A stretch of DNA of 64,000 nucleotides from Oreohelix idahoensis (Eukaryota > Mollusca > Gastropoda > Stylommatophora > Oreohelicidae): contig JAMPIV010016252.1 in NCBI GenBank assembly GCA_024509875.1, positions 32,501 through 96,500 of the forward strand, written 5' to 3'. Under the pieces are notes generated by a model. It was not told where the DNA came from. It searched no databases and worked only from the letters and a program-made list of their open reading frames with translations. Positions 33,087-46,220 of the stretch are shown here, one piece after another (the stretch's first letter is position 1; each line of letters begins with the position of its first letter). The translations under genes and the position numbers were made by a program.

Positions 33087-34439
33087 TCAGTGGCCATCAC
33101 GCCTAGTGGCGTCTTGTAGGGCAACAACAAATTGATTCCACCTTGCACGGTCGGTGGCCATCCCTCGCACAGTGCCCCAACTCTGGTTCATTCTCTGCAT
33201 CCCAGCCTCCACAGCCCCCCGCCAAGTTGTCTCCGGTCGGCCTCTCTTTCGCTCCCCCCCAGGGGTCCAAAGCACAGCTTCTCCTGCGATGGCATCGGAG
33301 TCTCCCCCGAGGACACGACCAACCCAGCCCCAGCGTCCGCCAGCTACGATGGCACGCATGTCCCCTTGCTTGCCACGAGTAAGCAGACCCTGGCCGGGGA
33401 TGGCACTCGGCCAAAAGATTCGGTGAACTTTTCCTAGGCATGTTGTGTGAAAAGAGGACAATTTTGACATTTCCTTCTCTGTGACTCTCCAGCATTCCGC
33501 ACCATAGAGAAGCACAGAAAGCACGCAACTCTGGCATAATCTCAACTTTGTGCCCGTGCTGCACTGGGAGGACCCCCAGATGTCATCTAGGCCAAAGAAG
33601 GCTGTTCCTGCCTTATTCACTCTGATGCCGATGTCCCTGCTTGCCCCACCGTCTGGTGTTACTACGCTCCCTAGGCATGCGAAGGTATCCGTCTGTACCA
33701 GTTGCTGATTCCCTACTGATATGGGCTCAGGGTTGCTCACATTGAGCGCCATGACCCCAGACCTCTCCAAACTGATGTCCAAGCCCACCCGCTGGCTAAA
33801 TTTACCTATTCCATCCGTTTCCCCCCGGATGTGCCAATGTGAATGCGCCAGCAGCGCAATGTCATTTGCACACCCCAGATCCTCCAACGTTGAAAATGCA
33901 GTCCATCCCACTCCTCCCGGACCGCCCTCCGTCGCCCGGCGCACCACCCAGTCCACGACTGTCAAAAACAGAGTGGCTGACAAGGGGCATCCCTGTCGCA
34001 CTCCCGTCTTCACCTCGAAGGTTAGGTTGCTCTGCCCAACACTACACGTAAAGTTGGCATAGAGGCTTTTTATGATTGACACTATGCAGCTTGGAACTCC
34101 ATAAGCCCTCAGTATTTTCCATAAACTGTCCCTATGTATGCTGTCAAAAGCCCCTTCAAAATCAACAAAATCTATGTAAAGCTGTCTTTGCCATTCTGAG
34201 CACTGCTCTACAATGCCCCTGAGAGTGAACATATGGTCCACACATCCCCTGCCCCTTCCAAATCCCGCCCGCTCCCTCCTCAGCCTGCAGTCCACCGCCC
34301 CTGAAACTCTCTGTATAACTATCCTGCCCAGTATTCCGCTGGGAACCGAGAAAAGAGCGACCCCTCTCCAACCATTGCAGTCCGAAAGATCTCCCCTCCC
34401 GGGCAATCCGACAACCATCTCCCGTTCCACTTGCACCAT
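33087..34439 (-). pseudogene. Hypermutated RTE reverse transcriptase
   Basis: 450 codons without a stop from the ATG, open further upstream. It contains DLSDCNGWRGVALFSVPS, RERAGFGRGRGCVDHMFTLR, LYIDFVDFEGAFDSIHR, TGVRQGCPLSATLFL, and a catalytic box reading LGCANDIALLAH where the related copy has LEYADDIALLAH. After RT: LLYGAECW, GRPETTWRGAVEAG and WNQFVVALQDATRRDGH. The Tyr-to-Cys and Asp-to-Asn changes kill the active site. Absence of stops despite many changes fits A-to-G mutation, which destroys rather than creates stop codons. Confidence 0.88.
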
Positions 34440-34510
34440 TTCCCATTTCCCAGCGCCGCCCCCTCCGCCCGTCCCGCAAGACCGTCCAGGAAATTCCCTC
34501 CGCTGTTAAC
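33087..34510 (-). mobile_element. RTE-type LINE with A-to-G hypermutation
   Basis: A 5'-truncated LINE encoding about 470 residues of RT and post-RT region. It is markedly GC-rich (C-rich on the plus strand) against AT-rich flanks, and the change in composition coincides with its ends. Compared with the related fragment at 49789-50094, about 48 of some 60 differences over 300 bp are plus-strand T-to-C, i.e. A-to-G in the LINE sense strand. Only about 3 go the other way. At the protein level Lys to Gly/Arg/Glu, Asn to Gly/Asp/Ser, Ile/Met to Val, Thr to Ala and Tyr to Cys dominate. Confidence 0.85.
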
Positions 34511-35639
34511 AGTACTTACAGATATTGATCGGTTCACGCAACACCTGATGATGATGAATGTTGATATCGCCAATGTTGAGTTCTACCTCCTTTTACTCAG
34601 CTCAATACAAGGATGTCGTGGACCTTCTGAACAGTTGCCATACTTAGTTTATGTGCATAAACACACACATTTATTGATAATTTCAGAATAAGGTGACTTT
34701 TAGATATTTTGAATGCAAAATCTTCTTTTATGCTATTATTGAAACTGTACCTCAAGATGAAGTGACGTAACTTAGGAATGATTCGCATGGTCAAATAGAC
34801 GCAACTACTATAGTCATTTCTTGCATTTTGGTGAATACTGAACTTGTGTGCTTGAAGTTACATTATAATGCGACTTATACGAGAATGTAGCAGAGGATCA
34901 TGGACATGAACATGGGATTTTACTTGTTTATTATACCACTAGTGTTTATAATACTATGACATTTTTACTATTAATACCGTGCTTTAGTTAGTGGTTAATT
35001 AGTTTTAATTTGCGGAGTAAGATTTGGTTTTGGACACATGGCATTAATACACTCACACTAATTACACTGGACAAAAGCCAAAATGTATCCGAGACAAAAG
35101 TAGCTATTTTAAACTAATTTGGACATGCATGCTGATCACGAATATGAACTTAAAAATCGCGAATTTGTTCTAGTTTTCAAGATCTGCGGGAAGGAGCGGT
35201 TCAGTAAGCTGGTGGCTTCACCTTCCCGACGCCAATGACCCAGTCTTTCTCTTTTCTATAGCCCTGGCGCCTGATTCCCCACGAGACGGATAGCTTTGAG
35301 CGCCAATTAGATAACGCAATCTGTAGCAGTCAATGCAACCACATTTCCACCTTGTCACCATTTGTGTTGTGGATTCTGTGAGTGCAGATGCCTCGTGAAT
35401 GTGTGAACAGTGCAGATTATTTTTGCTATATTTGAGGACAAATAGCTTTGCTATCACAAAGGCGACATCTGTCACATGTGAAAGCATCTACATCAAGAGA
35501 TCCTGATTTCGTGCCTATTGGAGCACAGCCACATAAAATTACCCAGAGTAAAATAAAGCAGAGCTGTTTGGGTCCAGACTGCAGCAATGGAATCTTCTAG
35601 AAGAGAATGTGCATGTGTCTGTGTTTCGTGCTTGACAAA
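34511..35639. other. No gene seen
   Basis: AT-rich sequence right of the LINE. Short frames only; no repeats recognised. Confidence 0.4.
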
Positions 35640-36480
35640 AAGATCTGCTTCCATATTTCAAAATGACAGATAACCTCATTGCTTGCATTGGTATAGTGGG
35701 TCTGATGGCAGCACTACACATCAACTACAAAGACGACGATTGGAGGCTGTTCATTGATAAGTCCAATTCGAGCTTAAAAGCTGTGCTGCTCCATAATCGT
35801 AACCTTTTACCATCTGTTCCACTCGGGTATACAGTCCACATGAAAGAAATGTACAACAACATGAAACAACTGTTAAACACCATCAACTATGACAAGTATA
35901 AGTGGCAGATTTGTGATGACCTGAAGGTCATTGCCATCATGATGGGGCTACAGCAGGTTTACACAAAGTTTTGCTGTTTCCTCTGTCTATGGGACAGCCG
36001 TGCCAGGACTTCCCACTACAAGAAAAAAGGATTGGACCCAACGACAATCACTTGATCCCGGGCGAAAAAAGAACTGTATTAACTTTAACGAACCACTTCG
36101 TATATATCCCACAAGGATCATTGCATACCTCCTCATTACCACAATCATAATCTCTGGAATTAATGGACGAAATTTTTATTAAAAGGCCAACTTGGAATCA
36201 AAATGGGGACAGGATTTTTTAATCCTCATTCGTGAATACATTATCCAAGACTTAGTGCGGCTAAAAATCACAGCGAACGGTGTATTTGTCCGGTCCAAAG
36301 ATTTACGGTCAGCTCTTCACAGACGATCTAGAGTTTTGATTTTATGTCCCTAAAAAAGGTTGTTGAAAAGTCTTGCTTGGAAGATTTTCAGACTATAGTC
36401 CGGCACTAACTTTCTCAGGAAAACAATAAGGCTGAATATTCAAACCAAGATAACTTGTTGAAACCCTATTGCTGAGCCTT
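35640..36480 (+). pseudogene. Decayed copy of a multicopy invertebrate gene family
   Basis: The best segment (35663-36055) reads DDDWRLFIDKSNSSLKAVLLHN, then YTVHMKEMYNNMKQLLNTINYDKYKWQICDDLKVIAIMMGLQ, then YTKFCCFLCLWDSRA. I recall this pattern as a repetitive, unnamed protein family of arthropods and cnidarians (SLKAVLLHNGN ... GDLKV ... GYTKFCCFLCEWDSR), probably transposon-borne. After a frameshift near 36010 there are traces of its later parts: LDPGRKK, GVFVRSKDLRSAL, and ENNKAEYSN near 36420. Stops and frameshifts throughout. Function unknown. Confidence 0.55.
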
Positions 36481-38618
36481 CGAGAGATAGGGTGCCTTAT
36501 ATTGTATCGTGTAATTTTATCTTTTTTACACCTCTCAATATGGGTGACTTGATCATGTTTATTTACATAGCGAACAACGCACCATAAGGAGGCCGAGAGG
36601 GTAATGGTAGGAAGAGATACACAATTAACCAGCGCCCCATTTACATGAGTGAATGGATGGTAATCGTGCAGGGCTGGGGTCGTGAAGCTCTGGGCCGCGT
36701 TTTGAGGGGGCGTAATGTGTGGGTTATTATCACAGTTCGAGCCCCTTTGAGCGGGGGAGCGCGTTTAGAAAGGGGGAATGTGGATGATGAAAATTTATTT
36801 ATGCTGTTGGCAGTTAGGGGGGGTTAAGAATCGTGTATACTATTTTTTTACGGCCATTTTTGGGGGGGGGCGAATCGGGGGTGTGGAGATGCAATAGGTT
36901 TAATGGGGTGTGACGGAGATTCATGTAGTGGCAGGAATGGGTCTGTAACTGTATGAATATATGTGGAGAGTCCTGATGGGCTCAATACAATCTCATTGAG
37001 TTTGCGTCGCACCAACCACCCGGTTAAACTTTTTTTTTTTATCTTGACAACTAACGTTACCACTGTCTTATTGGACTCTGTACATTTTCATATTATGTCT
37101 ACAACACTGACTTTATCGATCTATTTTAAAGTGATATATGGTTGATTTACTCTTCACATTTAATAATCATGTTTGTCCCTGACACCAATTCATCTAATTT
37201 ACAGACTAGAGCTTATTTGTCCTCTTTTTATTTTTTGTTTATGCCTTTTTTGATGTTGTTCTTGTTTTCTATTATTTGAACCTTATGATAAACTGGGGTC
37301 TGTTCTAGGCGTTATTGGACGACTGTCCTGTGACGTGCAAGGTTTTGCGTAACTTATTTTTTGTTAATACAGTTGTGTATCTTTTAGCTCTGTGGGCCGT
37401 TTTATCAACTTTGGAGCGGGTTTTTATTGGATTTTGGTCAATTAGGAGGTATGTCGAGAGGGGTATCTTTTCTTAGGGAAAACTGGTCTGATATTGCCTA
37501 GTGTAGTAGCACTATAGTTTTGGGCCCCGGCCGAAGAATGGGTAGGAGGAGGGGTACTATTGGATGTGGGGATCGTTAAAATAATTGGATGGGCGTAGGC
37601 GGCTGGCGTTAGATTGTTGGGGTTTTTTGTTTTGTGTGTGGATTTGGTACTCCGAAGAGATATACCCTAAGTGTGGTTTAGGGGAGGGGGAGGGACTATA
37701 GTTTATTTATTTCTTCTAGTTGGTTTGGTTTTAGTGAGGGCTAAGGTAAGGGGCGATGGGTTTAACCGTTGTAGAAACTGGATTAGGAAGTCTGGGGAGG
37801 TTCATATGTAAGAAGGGGTTGGGGTGTGGAGGGGTGTTGGAATGTGGGTGATTATCTTAGTGGAACGGAACCAGTGTTCGGGGATTATGGCATGAACAAA
37901 TCTTTAATGCTAGTATGAGTGCTTTTATGTTGAGTCTAGTTTCATGGATTGTTATTAAGAGAGTGGTAAGTGTCAGGTGTGGTCGGTCATTTGATTTGTC
38001 GTGTTCGTAGTCGTGTGTAGTTGCTTCGTTAGTGTCTGTCAGAGTTCGTAGTGTGATGGGGGAATTGTGATTCAGTCGTTGTGTGAGAGCGGGTGAGGAC
38101 GATTGTAGTTGTAAGTACGCTAAGTGCTAGTTAGTAGCTAACTAGTAGTGTATTGTAAGTCCGATGTTCACTTCCGTAAGTCGATGTGGTGTTGCGTCAG
38201 TGTGTGTCGTGTCGTGTAGTGTGCTCTGTGTGTTCGTTTATCAGTATTTATTTTTTCTATTTATTTTATTTTATTTCTTTTTATGTATTCTATTTGTTTA
38301 TTTATTTATTCCCCGTTTTTAATATATATATATATATCTTCCTCAATCTCAGCCACGCAGTAAAAAGTCATGGAGTCGTAGCGCGGTGACATGGATGGAA
38401 GAAGATAAGCATGATAGCACGTACCAAGGGGCCTCCGAATCTCCTCTATATCACTCAGACTACTTGAGTAACCAACGTGTGGATGGATAAACAGTCTAGG
38501 CAAACAAGGACACAATTGCTTGGCTTGTTATATGAACTGGATTTTATCAGACCACCTTAATCTTATACCGCTTCTAACTTACGTCTGTTCCCTGAAGGAT
38601 CGTTTCATCAGAAAGGAG
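36481..38618. other. Unassigned, G+T-rich on the plus strand
   Basis: No recognisable gene. From about 36600 to 38300 the plus strand is rich in G and T with many G runs and few C, unlike the flanks. Open frames carry no motifs. Confidence 0.5.
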
Positions 38619-38846
38619 TCACAATGAACGTGTTGTCAAATGCCCCTTACAGGAATGCTGTAGAGTAAGTGGATAGCTTTGACAATAGTACGGGTTTAGG
38701 TGGCCTGAATAGGTGTTTATCTTCTCTCTAACATAGACATTTGTTTTGTGCTCTTTATAGCAAATGCGCAAAATTCTTCTATAACATTTATGCTCGAAAG
38801 CCTGAATCCTTCGCTCCGTATATGCAGTGAGTGTAACAGACATCAC
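38619..38846 (-). pseudogene. LINE RT C-terminal fragment
   Basis: 75 codons with AYTERRIQAFEHKCYRRILRICYKEHKTNVYVREKI, the post-RT segment common in several APE-type LINE groups (xxRIxAFExKCxRxxLRIxxxEHxTNxxV). It then decays into a Ser/Leu-rich tail. It is a different family from LINE-A and from the RTE copies here. Isolated; no RT motifs remain. Confidence 0.65.
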
Positions 38847-41800
38847 ACCCTTAACAACGTGACATAGATAATTAAAGTGGATTGTGTATTATTTGATCTT
38901 CCTAAGGTAAAATGATGTTACTTTTCCATATCACATTCAATACCCTCTGTCACTGGAAGAAGAAGGACCAACATCTCAAGTCTTGTCAATTGATCTTTAT
39001 TGTTCTTCAAGTCATACTAACATATAAGTGGGACCACGAGATTATATTATGGTCTGTTCAACTTCCTTTATAACGTTAGCAAATTTTAAGTATTGTTGGT
39101 CACCCGCGCAACATGTTTCTTATGGCTATATTCACCAATATCTTGCTTTTTTTCTTATATTATATTTAACATCCCTATACGTTCTTCGTCTACTTTATAC
39201 AGTTCCTACGGACGGTAAGGTCTTGAAGTTCACTGATTCTGATCACAGACTTTAATGATTTAATAATCTTCTGGCACATTTACGTAGGTTGCACAGAGGT
39301 CGGATCAAATACAGATACTATGGTTGATTGATAAATATAATTAAAATTCGCACTAAGAGAAGCCTCCTGCATAATTATGTTCGAGATTTAATATTTAAAG
39401 AGCACATCAGGTGTATGGACTTATCATAATCTGGAGAACTACTTACAGTTCGTTTTTGAAAAATTATTACAATATTGTAGTTGCCTTATATAAACAGCAA
39501 CTGACTTGGAGTAACATTGTATAGGGCTTCAATGAATATCTATGATTGTTCCCGGTAATCAATTTACTTGATTTTTATCTCTTTTTATACGGCACATAAG
39601 CCTTCATTGCCAGATCGATCGAAGGATTTTGTGAAAATCGATTGTAATTCATTCATGGCGTTTTTGCAGGGTTGATGTTGGAGTCTGTTTCTTAGTGCCA
39701 GTAAGTTCTATGTAAATTTTGTGTTGGTTGTGGTAGAGTCGCGCTAAATGATTTTGGCCTCGTTTTCGAATGCATGTGAATCATGTTATTAGTTGGGCCA
39801 GGCCTGTCGTGATGGGGGTCGGATCGGTTCTTTAGTTTAATGTTAATATTTCCAGGAGTGGCCCACCCCCGCTTGGGAAGTCAGTTTGAGCTCGGCGGTT
39901 TATGGCACTTAGTGATTATTTTGGTGCTTGGGCACAGGGCCAAGGGGGTAGACACACCCTGATGGGCGTCAGATCATCCCAGGTGTTGGTAAGTATGGGG
40001 GTTGTTTGTGTGCACAAGGAGTGTTTTTGGGTCTGGGGAGTAGCTGAGTGGGGAAGGACGGAGGTGAAATGACACACAATGATGATGCGTGAGTTGATAG
40101 GGCCCCTCTGGTGGGGGGTGCACGGGGCGTGTTGAGAAGAGGATGGACTAGCAGATGCTGTATGGAGCTGAGGGGGAGTAGGGTACTTGTTCTGGCTCCT
40201 ATTGAGAGGAGCCCTGGAACAGGGGGGCGCGTGTTTGGAAGCTAAGAAATGATAGGGGGGAGCATATGACAGAGCAGATAACTGTGCGGGTTTGGAACGG
40301 GTGAAACGGGGGAGCGGGTCCAGTGTAATTGTTATTGGAACAAGTCACGTCTGAGAACTACTTTTCTCTTGGTTAGGTTAATCAGTACGGTTTCTCTATA
40401 GGCTATGAATCTGGGTGGTTGTCTTATGGAGGCACAAGCGGACTATTGATGGAGGGCAAAGGTCTAACTGTACAATTATTTCAAATTGAGTTGTGACGAG
40501 GGGTACACTTCTCTGGAGGTCACGGGTCTACTTCCATATGTGGCCGTAATTCGGAGGAGTTACTCACATAAGGGAAGTCATACGAGAGCCGCAACTTACC
40601 GAACGAAAGCGTCGACACACCTACGGAAGGCTGTTTTTATTCCATGTGGGCGCGAACGGTATGATAGCAGGGTATAGTGGAGTCCTATTTACTTTTTTTC
40701 ATGTGACTGGGGCTGTCGGAACTGTGATTAATTTAATCCCACTACCTGGAAGACCAGGGTGCCTGATTTAATTCGCCACTACACGTATTCTTAACACACC
40801 TCGTCAGGCATTGTCCAATATTAACAGGCGCGTTGTAATAATCCCGCTGAATAATTGCCATAGGGGGTGGGACTGTGAACCTAATATAGCGACCATGTAA
40901 GAGACTTGGGCCAGCTTCATCTAATCACATTCCGACGAGGTCTTGTTTTTTTCAGATAGTCCCAAAACAACGACATGATAGCATGAGCAGCTGCCTAAAT
41001 TTTCGGGTCCCTATTATAGTGTCAATCGGACTTGTCGCTCCTGGGGTCATTGTTTTGGGTTGCTGGTATGGTGTTGTGGTTGATGGGCCGAAGGGACGGC
41101 GGTGTAATAACTGTTTGTTGATTAGTCACAAGACAAAAGCAAACAAAAGGGGGGTAAGGGGTGTTTAGTTTATTATAATCTTTCCCATTGACGACCCCGT
41201 GAAATGGAGAAATTCTTCATGGAAAGGCAATCTAAAGAATCCCTTTTAGCATTTTAGAACGAAATTTGAAATGCGCAACGGGGCAGCCTCCTCCGTCAAC
41301 CATGTTTGCTGTTACTAGCCTAGAGTTTTATTATATGACAACATCAAAAATCAACCAACCATAATGTAAGTTAGTGGGACTTGGAAAAAACAATTTTATT
41401 CTTGATTCTGCAGCAAAACTGGGTCATTGCTGTCCCATTGGCAGCATAAAAAAGGAGCCTATAATGAAAAGGTCAGATTTGCGGGTGCGGGCTTTCCTCT
41501 CTGTACCCCTCTCTCGGCCAGCAAAATAGACGTTCTCTAAAGTGGACGCAGAAAAGCAGAAAAGGCAAATATGATGACAAAAAAAGGCAAGACAAATTGA
41601 TATCAATGATTGCCCGAGTTAAGTTGGTTGAAGCATACAATTTTAATATTAGTAGTAATACAGACACGGGTGTGAAGGCAACAGAAAGTATTTAAAAATA
41701 AGATAAAATAAGACACGAAGCAGAGATTGATTTGCAATGGATTAATTTTTTGTCGCTGAACGACACATAAAGAGATCCAGGTCTCCCACACATACAACAA

Positions 41801-44800
41801 TAATAAACTTCAAAAGATTCATTCGTCATCTTATTGACATGGCTCTGAAACATGCCCCCCGAGGAATAAATTTAACTAAATTGTGATAGCGCCATAGCGG
41901 CGACCCCCGAGTACACCCCCCCTCCGCACCCTCATAAGTGTCAGACAACATTCTGGTGTAGGAAAATTTGCATTCAGATAACGTGATAGGACACTATTGT
42001 CCGTTTATCTTTACTGGGCCCCGAGATATAGAGACATATGCACTTGTGTCCCTACTTGGAATGGTTCTTTCGGACACAGTTAAATAATTTTTAGCGAACC
42101 TGTGTTGCATTGTAGTTTTAGGAGGGATTGTGGGGGTGGATTGTGGAGGCACATGGAGCCCGTGGGGTGTTCTGTACCCCCGGTGGGTGTTATGGTGGCA
42201 TTTGGGGTGTTGCTGTACGAGCTGTTATGACGTTATTGTGTTAGAAGTAGACTTCTGCTTTTCCAGAATTGACCATTGGTGCTTTGAAAGACAATAGGCG
42301 CGAATCTAATTTTTAATTACTTACATTTGTGGGTAGATCAGTGTGTGAGGTTTTGTTCGGTTGTTTTGAGTACAGATAGGTAGTTCCGGATGGTGAATTT
42401 GTTGATATGCGTTTCCCCCCACCCCACTACTACCACCTGGTTAGAGGGCAAGGGTAATTTGGACGAGTGGAGTTTTTTTGGGAGGTTTCGATTGTCTGGG
42501 CCCGTTCCGGTTAAGAGGAACGAGACGGAGTCGGGCGGCAGGTTTTGATGAATCTCTTGAACATGTAGCGGGTTGGGGCGTATACGTATGTGTTTTGGTA
42601 TGGCGGTAGATACACTTTGAGCTGGTAATTTAGTCAATTAGAAGGCGTGGAACCACACCAGACGACCAGACAGTGTTCACAGTGTTGAACGAAGATGAAA
42701 TTGTACATCTTATACAAAGACGGACAACGAGAAGACCACAGGCTTTGTAGAATCCCAGCAACAATTTAGACAAACAGTCCATAGGAATAATGAAGTAAGA
42801 ACTATATGGAGAGCTAGCCACTCAACTTAAGAAGTGTGAAAAAAACCAATGGACCGTTATTCGGAGAACATTACTTACCATGGCGGTCCCTCTGGCCAGT
42901 TCTTTCTTTTCTATAGATACACACACAATAGCAACTCACACTAAACTTCAGAATGTAAAGAAGATGGAAAGTACAACCTCACACCTGTGCAAGCATACTT
43001 ACGCAGAAGTAAGCTACATACCGTGTGCATTGGGAAATAATTGGCCCTAATGAAACGTAGTTTTTTTTAACCATATCGGGCAAAAACTCGTGGGGATGTC
43101 ACAGCCATCAACCACTTCTTGAATTACACAGGACCGTCAAAGATAGAACTAAATTATAAGAAAGCACCAAAGTTGACCAATTGCCTAACCAGAGAACTAT
43201 ACGGAGACAATGAATGAGTAAGGAACGAATATGTTTCTAGATTTGATCATGAAATACTGTCTGATCGTTCACAAAGTCTCCAGCCTCATGTGGTGATATC
43301 GGTTGGGCAAAGGCTACTATTTATTCTTTCACATTGTTTAATTGTTTTTTCTCTATGTAAAGATTATCTTCATATTACGTTCAACCGTCCGGCACGTTGA
43401 AGGTAGGTTTACCCAGTTTTTTTTATATATTCACCATCCAACCAATGCTGTCTGTCATAAGCTGTAATTGCCTGTCAATGTTCACAATGTCGGTCAACAT
43501 CTAAACAGGTAACTATAACATCACATCCTACTGATTAAGAATATGCAGCCTGTCTCTAGGGGCCAGCCGATAACGAAACCAACTATACAAGCCATCATCA
43601 TACACGCCCAATCAACACTCACGAACCACCCACTAACAAATATAAATACTTGTAATACAAACATTTCCATAAATTGGGCGCAACGCGTCTATTTGCGAGA
43701 AGAATAAGGGTAGATTTGAGATAGTTGTTGACCAAGGGTCACCAATGTAGGAAATTACGGCACCAGGAACAGGAAGAAGCAAATGGAAACAAGATTAGCA
43801 GAAGACGACGAAGTTAAATCTACAACTCGAGAAAAACCCACTCCAACAGAACTAAATGGCACATTCTTTTTTTTCTCGGGCAACTCCGACGGTCTAATGG
43901 AAAAACTATTAACGGAAAAATGACAAAGAATAGTGAGGAAATTAGGTCAGCAGATCGATGAGGAACCAAGAAGAAAGTTGTGACGTATATTTATCGAGCT
44001 TCTACTACTGTGGTAGGCAGTGCGAAGGCATTAGATAACAGAAGTGAAGTGATTGGGCTTTAGTAAATTTGCATAAAGAAGTTGTCAACTGTTATTATGC
44101 GACCTTTGTTCAAGGGGATCGTGATAATGAGAGCAGAGTGATGTTTTGATGCCGAGACGCGAAGGTATAACTCATGTACGATGCGTTTTGTGTGGACAAT
44201 GAGGACGGGCTTTTTGTTTTTAAAGTATAAATCAAAATCCCGAGATATGATTTAATTTTTTTTGCAAAAGTATTTGTTTAATAGGCTTTTTAGCAAAAGG
44301 GAAGAGTCTTCGACCATTCTTATGTCAATAGGTTGCAAAGGGACGGACACTAATTTAAATTTTTAAGATACTTGAGTAGTTCGTGTGTCTTCATTCGAAT
44401 AACAGGCAGCGCGCCCCCGCAACGCCGGGATTAAAATTGGCTCTGTCACGACATCTTTTGAGCGCACGGTAATTGTCGCACAATCGTGAAATAGGCCCCC
44501 ACCGCCCCCGTTAAAATATACTAATAGTTTAAAAGTCAAGGGTCACCAAACCCTATTATCTTTCAAATACACTTTTATATAAGCGCATGACTATTGACCC
44601 TCATTGGACATGATTAACTTGAAGGAAGTTTGTAGTTATAAACTGGGTCTCAATATTCTTTCCCTGACAGTCACCTCTATGTCGTTATGCATTAAATACA
44701 AACTAACTCAAAGAAAACCATATCGGATACACGTGCAATTTGGTTTGCTGGAACAACTTAAACGTCATACACATTGAAAATTGGCTTTTCTCAAACTTCC

Positions 44801-45031
44801 CGTACAACCAAATTACAAGGCCGGTCAGTATCATGTAATCGTGGCTGAATTGACATTCCACGTGCCCCAAATCGGGGAATTCTTAACGTGATACAGAGTT
44901 ACACTCTTAATTTGTTTTACTTTCAGCAGACTCTAGGGTAGGTTTAATTCACTTGGCAAACACCATGCCAAACGATGACGAAGTAGTTCTTGATATAAAA
45001 ACACTTTACAAAAGTATGAGGGGCTATTAGA
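38847..45031. other. Unassigned region, partly G+T-rich
   Basis: No gene, RNA or repeat family that I can support over about 6 kb. 39650-40450 and 42100-42620 are G+T-rich on the plus strand; 42620-44900 is ordinary AT-rich sequence. Open frames under 100 codons show no motifs. Confidence 0.45.
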
Positions 45032-46220
45032 GTGGGTTTTGAATGTGGTTTATCTGTACGTGACGAGGCTGCTAGGAAGGCTGTGCAGTGTTCAAAATCT
45101 CTACTATTCAAAGAATGTCTGGACGAGAATTCAGGTCACTGGGAAGTGTGCGGAGGCATAGGCCACCTGGCCAGATCGCCATCAGCCATCGCACCAAATA
45201 GTCATGACGACCCCGGTTACCTACTTGTTGTCAGCCCTGCGCCACTCGAAACGTGGCTGCTCCTCATTAATGATGTAGCGCTGAGACAAACTGTAAATAA
45301 GTTAATGGTACGCAGTCACAAGCACACCTTTCGCAGAAGTTTTAAATGAATTTTGGACTGGCCTGCTCGGATCACCACGGGCGTCAATAAGTTCAGAATC
45401 CATCTTTATAATGCATATTAGCAGAGCACGCCCGTGTTCTGCTTGGTGTCCGTGGTGCTCATTTCCGCCCCTTGGGTAAATTGAACACATTGGAGCATAC
45501 TTGGTACTTACATGAAGACTGATGTAAACTAGCCATTCATCAACTAGTTGTCATTAATATCATGATGGCTGGATTTTCAAGTTTCGGAGACGACCTACGG
45601 AGAGCAGCGACTTTTACTCAATGACACAATTACGACAGTTGGTGGATTATTATGGTCAGGGGTTTATAGTCCATAGTCATGGCGAAGGCTTTCTACAGTC
45701 ACGGCAGGACAAAACAATATCTACAATATCCAAGGCAACTTGACCGGGCACACATGATAACCAGACAAAGAAATCTCTGAGACACAACTTGTTCAGCCAT
45801 GACTTCGGTAGGAACATAAGTCGGTATTTGACACTCTCTCAAGCATGATAACGCTCGGACCACCATCGAGCTAGTGTGCGTGAATGAGTTTATTCAGCAA
45901 CTTCGGCGCATCATCAGGATGGACCCATGTCGGCCACTAGATCCCCATTTTTCCACACCTGGAAATTTCTCAGATTGAGCACCTCTGGGATGTCCTTGGT
46001 CGAAAGACCGTCAACATCATCACCCCTGCACAATGATGTTGCCACAGCTGACTCTCTATTTACTGCATTCAGGAATGGGCCAGCGTTCCATCTGGATACT
46101 CTTTAGGAACCCCTTTGTGGACTCGTATGCGTCATAAGCTGTCTTGAATGCCTTGCTGTGCCACAACAACGGTGGTTTTACCCGATTTGGAAAATGTCAC
46201 TGTTTGTCCAATACATATTT
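45032..46220 (+). pseudogene. Decayed Tc1-type transposase
   Basis: Traces of a full Tc1-like transposase are spread over several frames. The first part resembles the N-terminal HTH region and then the segment before the catalytic core: YLLVVSPAPLETWLLLINDVALRQTVNKLMVRSHKHTFRR, comparable to the xxYLLxxAxRNRxxTARxL...RxTVxRRL helix of Tc1 elements. Next are ILDWPARITTGVNKFR, GGLLWSG, IQGNLTGHT, then QIEHLWDVLGR (the PIEHLWD motif) near 45975. The C-terminal ECLAVPQQRWFYPI matches CxAVxxxRGGxTRY. Stops and frameshifts are numerous; no inverted termini found. Confidence 0.6.

Noticed and set aside
33132..34509. Plus-strand open frames (Pro/Ser/Thr-rich) over 33.1-34.5 kb
   Set aside because: They are antisense to the hypermutated LINE. 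The C-rich plus strand lacks stops as a by-product of the A-to-G changes.
42338..42821. Two minus-strand ORFs of 99 and 63 codons
   Set aside because: No family resemblance and located in the composition-biased block; not supportable as genes.
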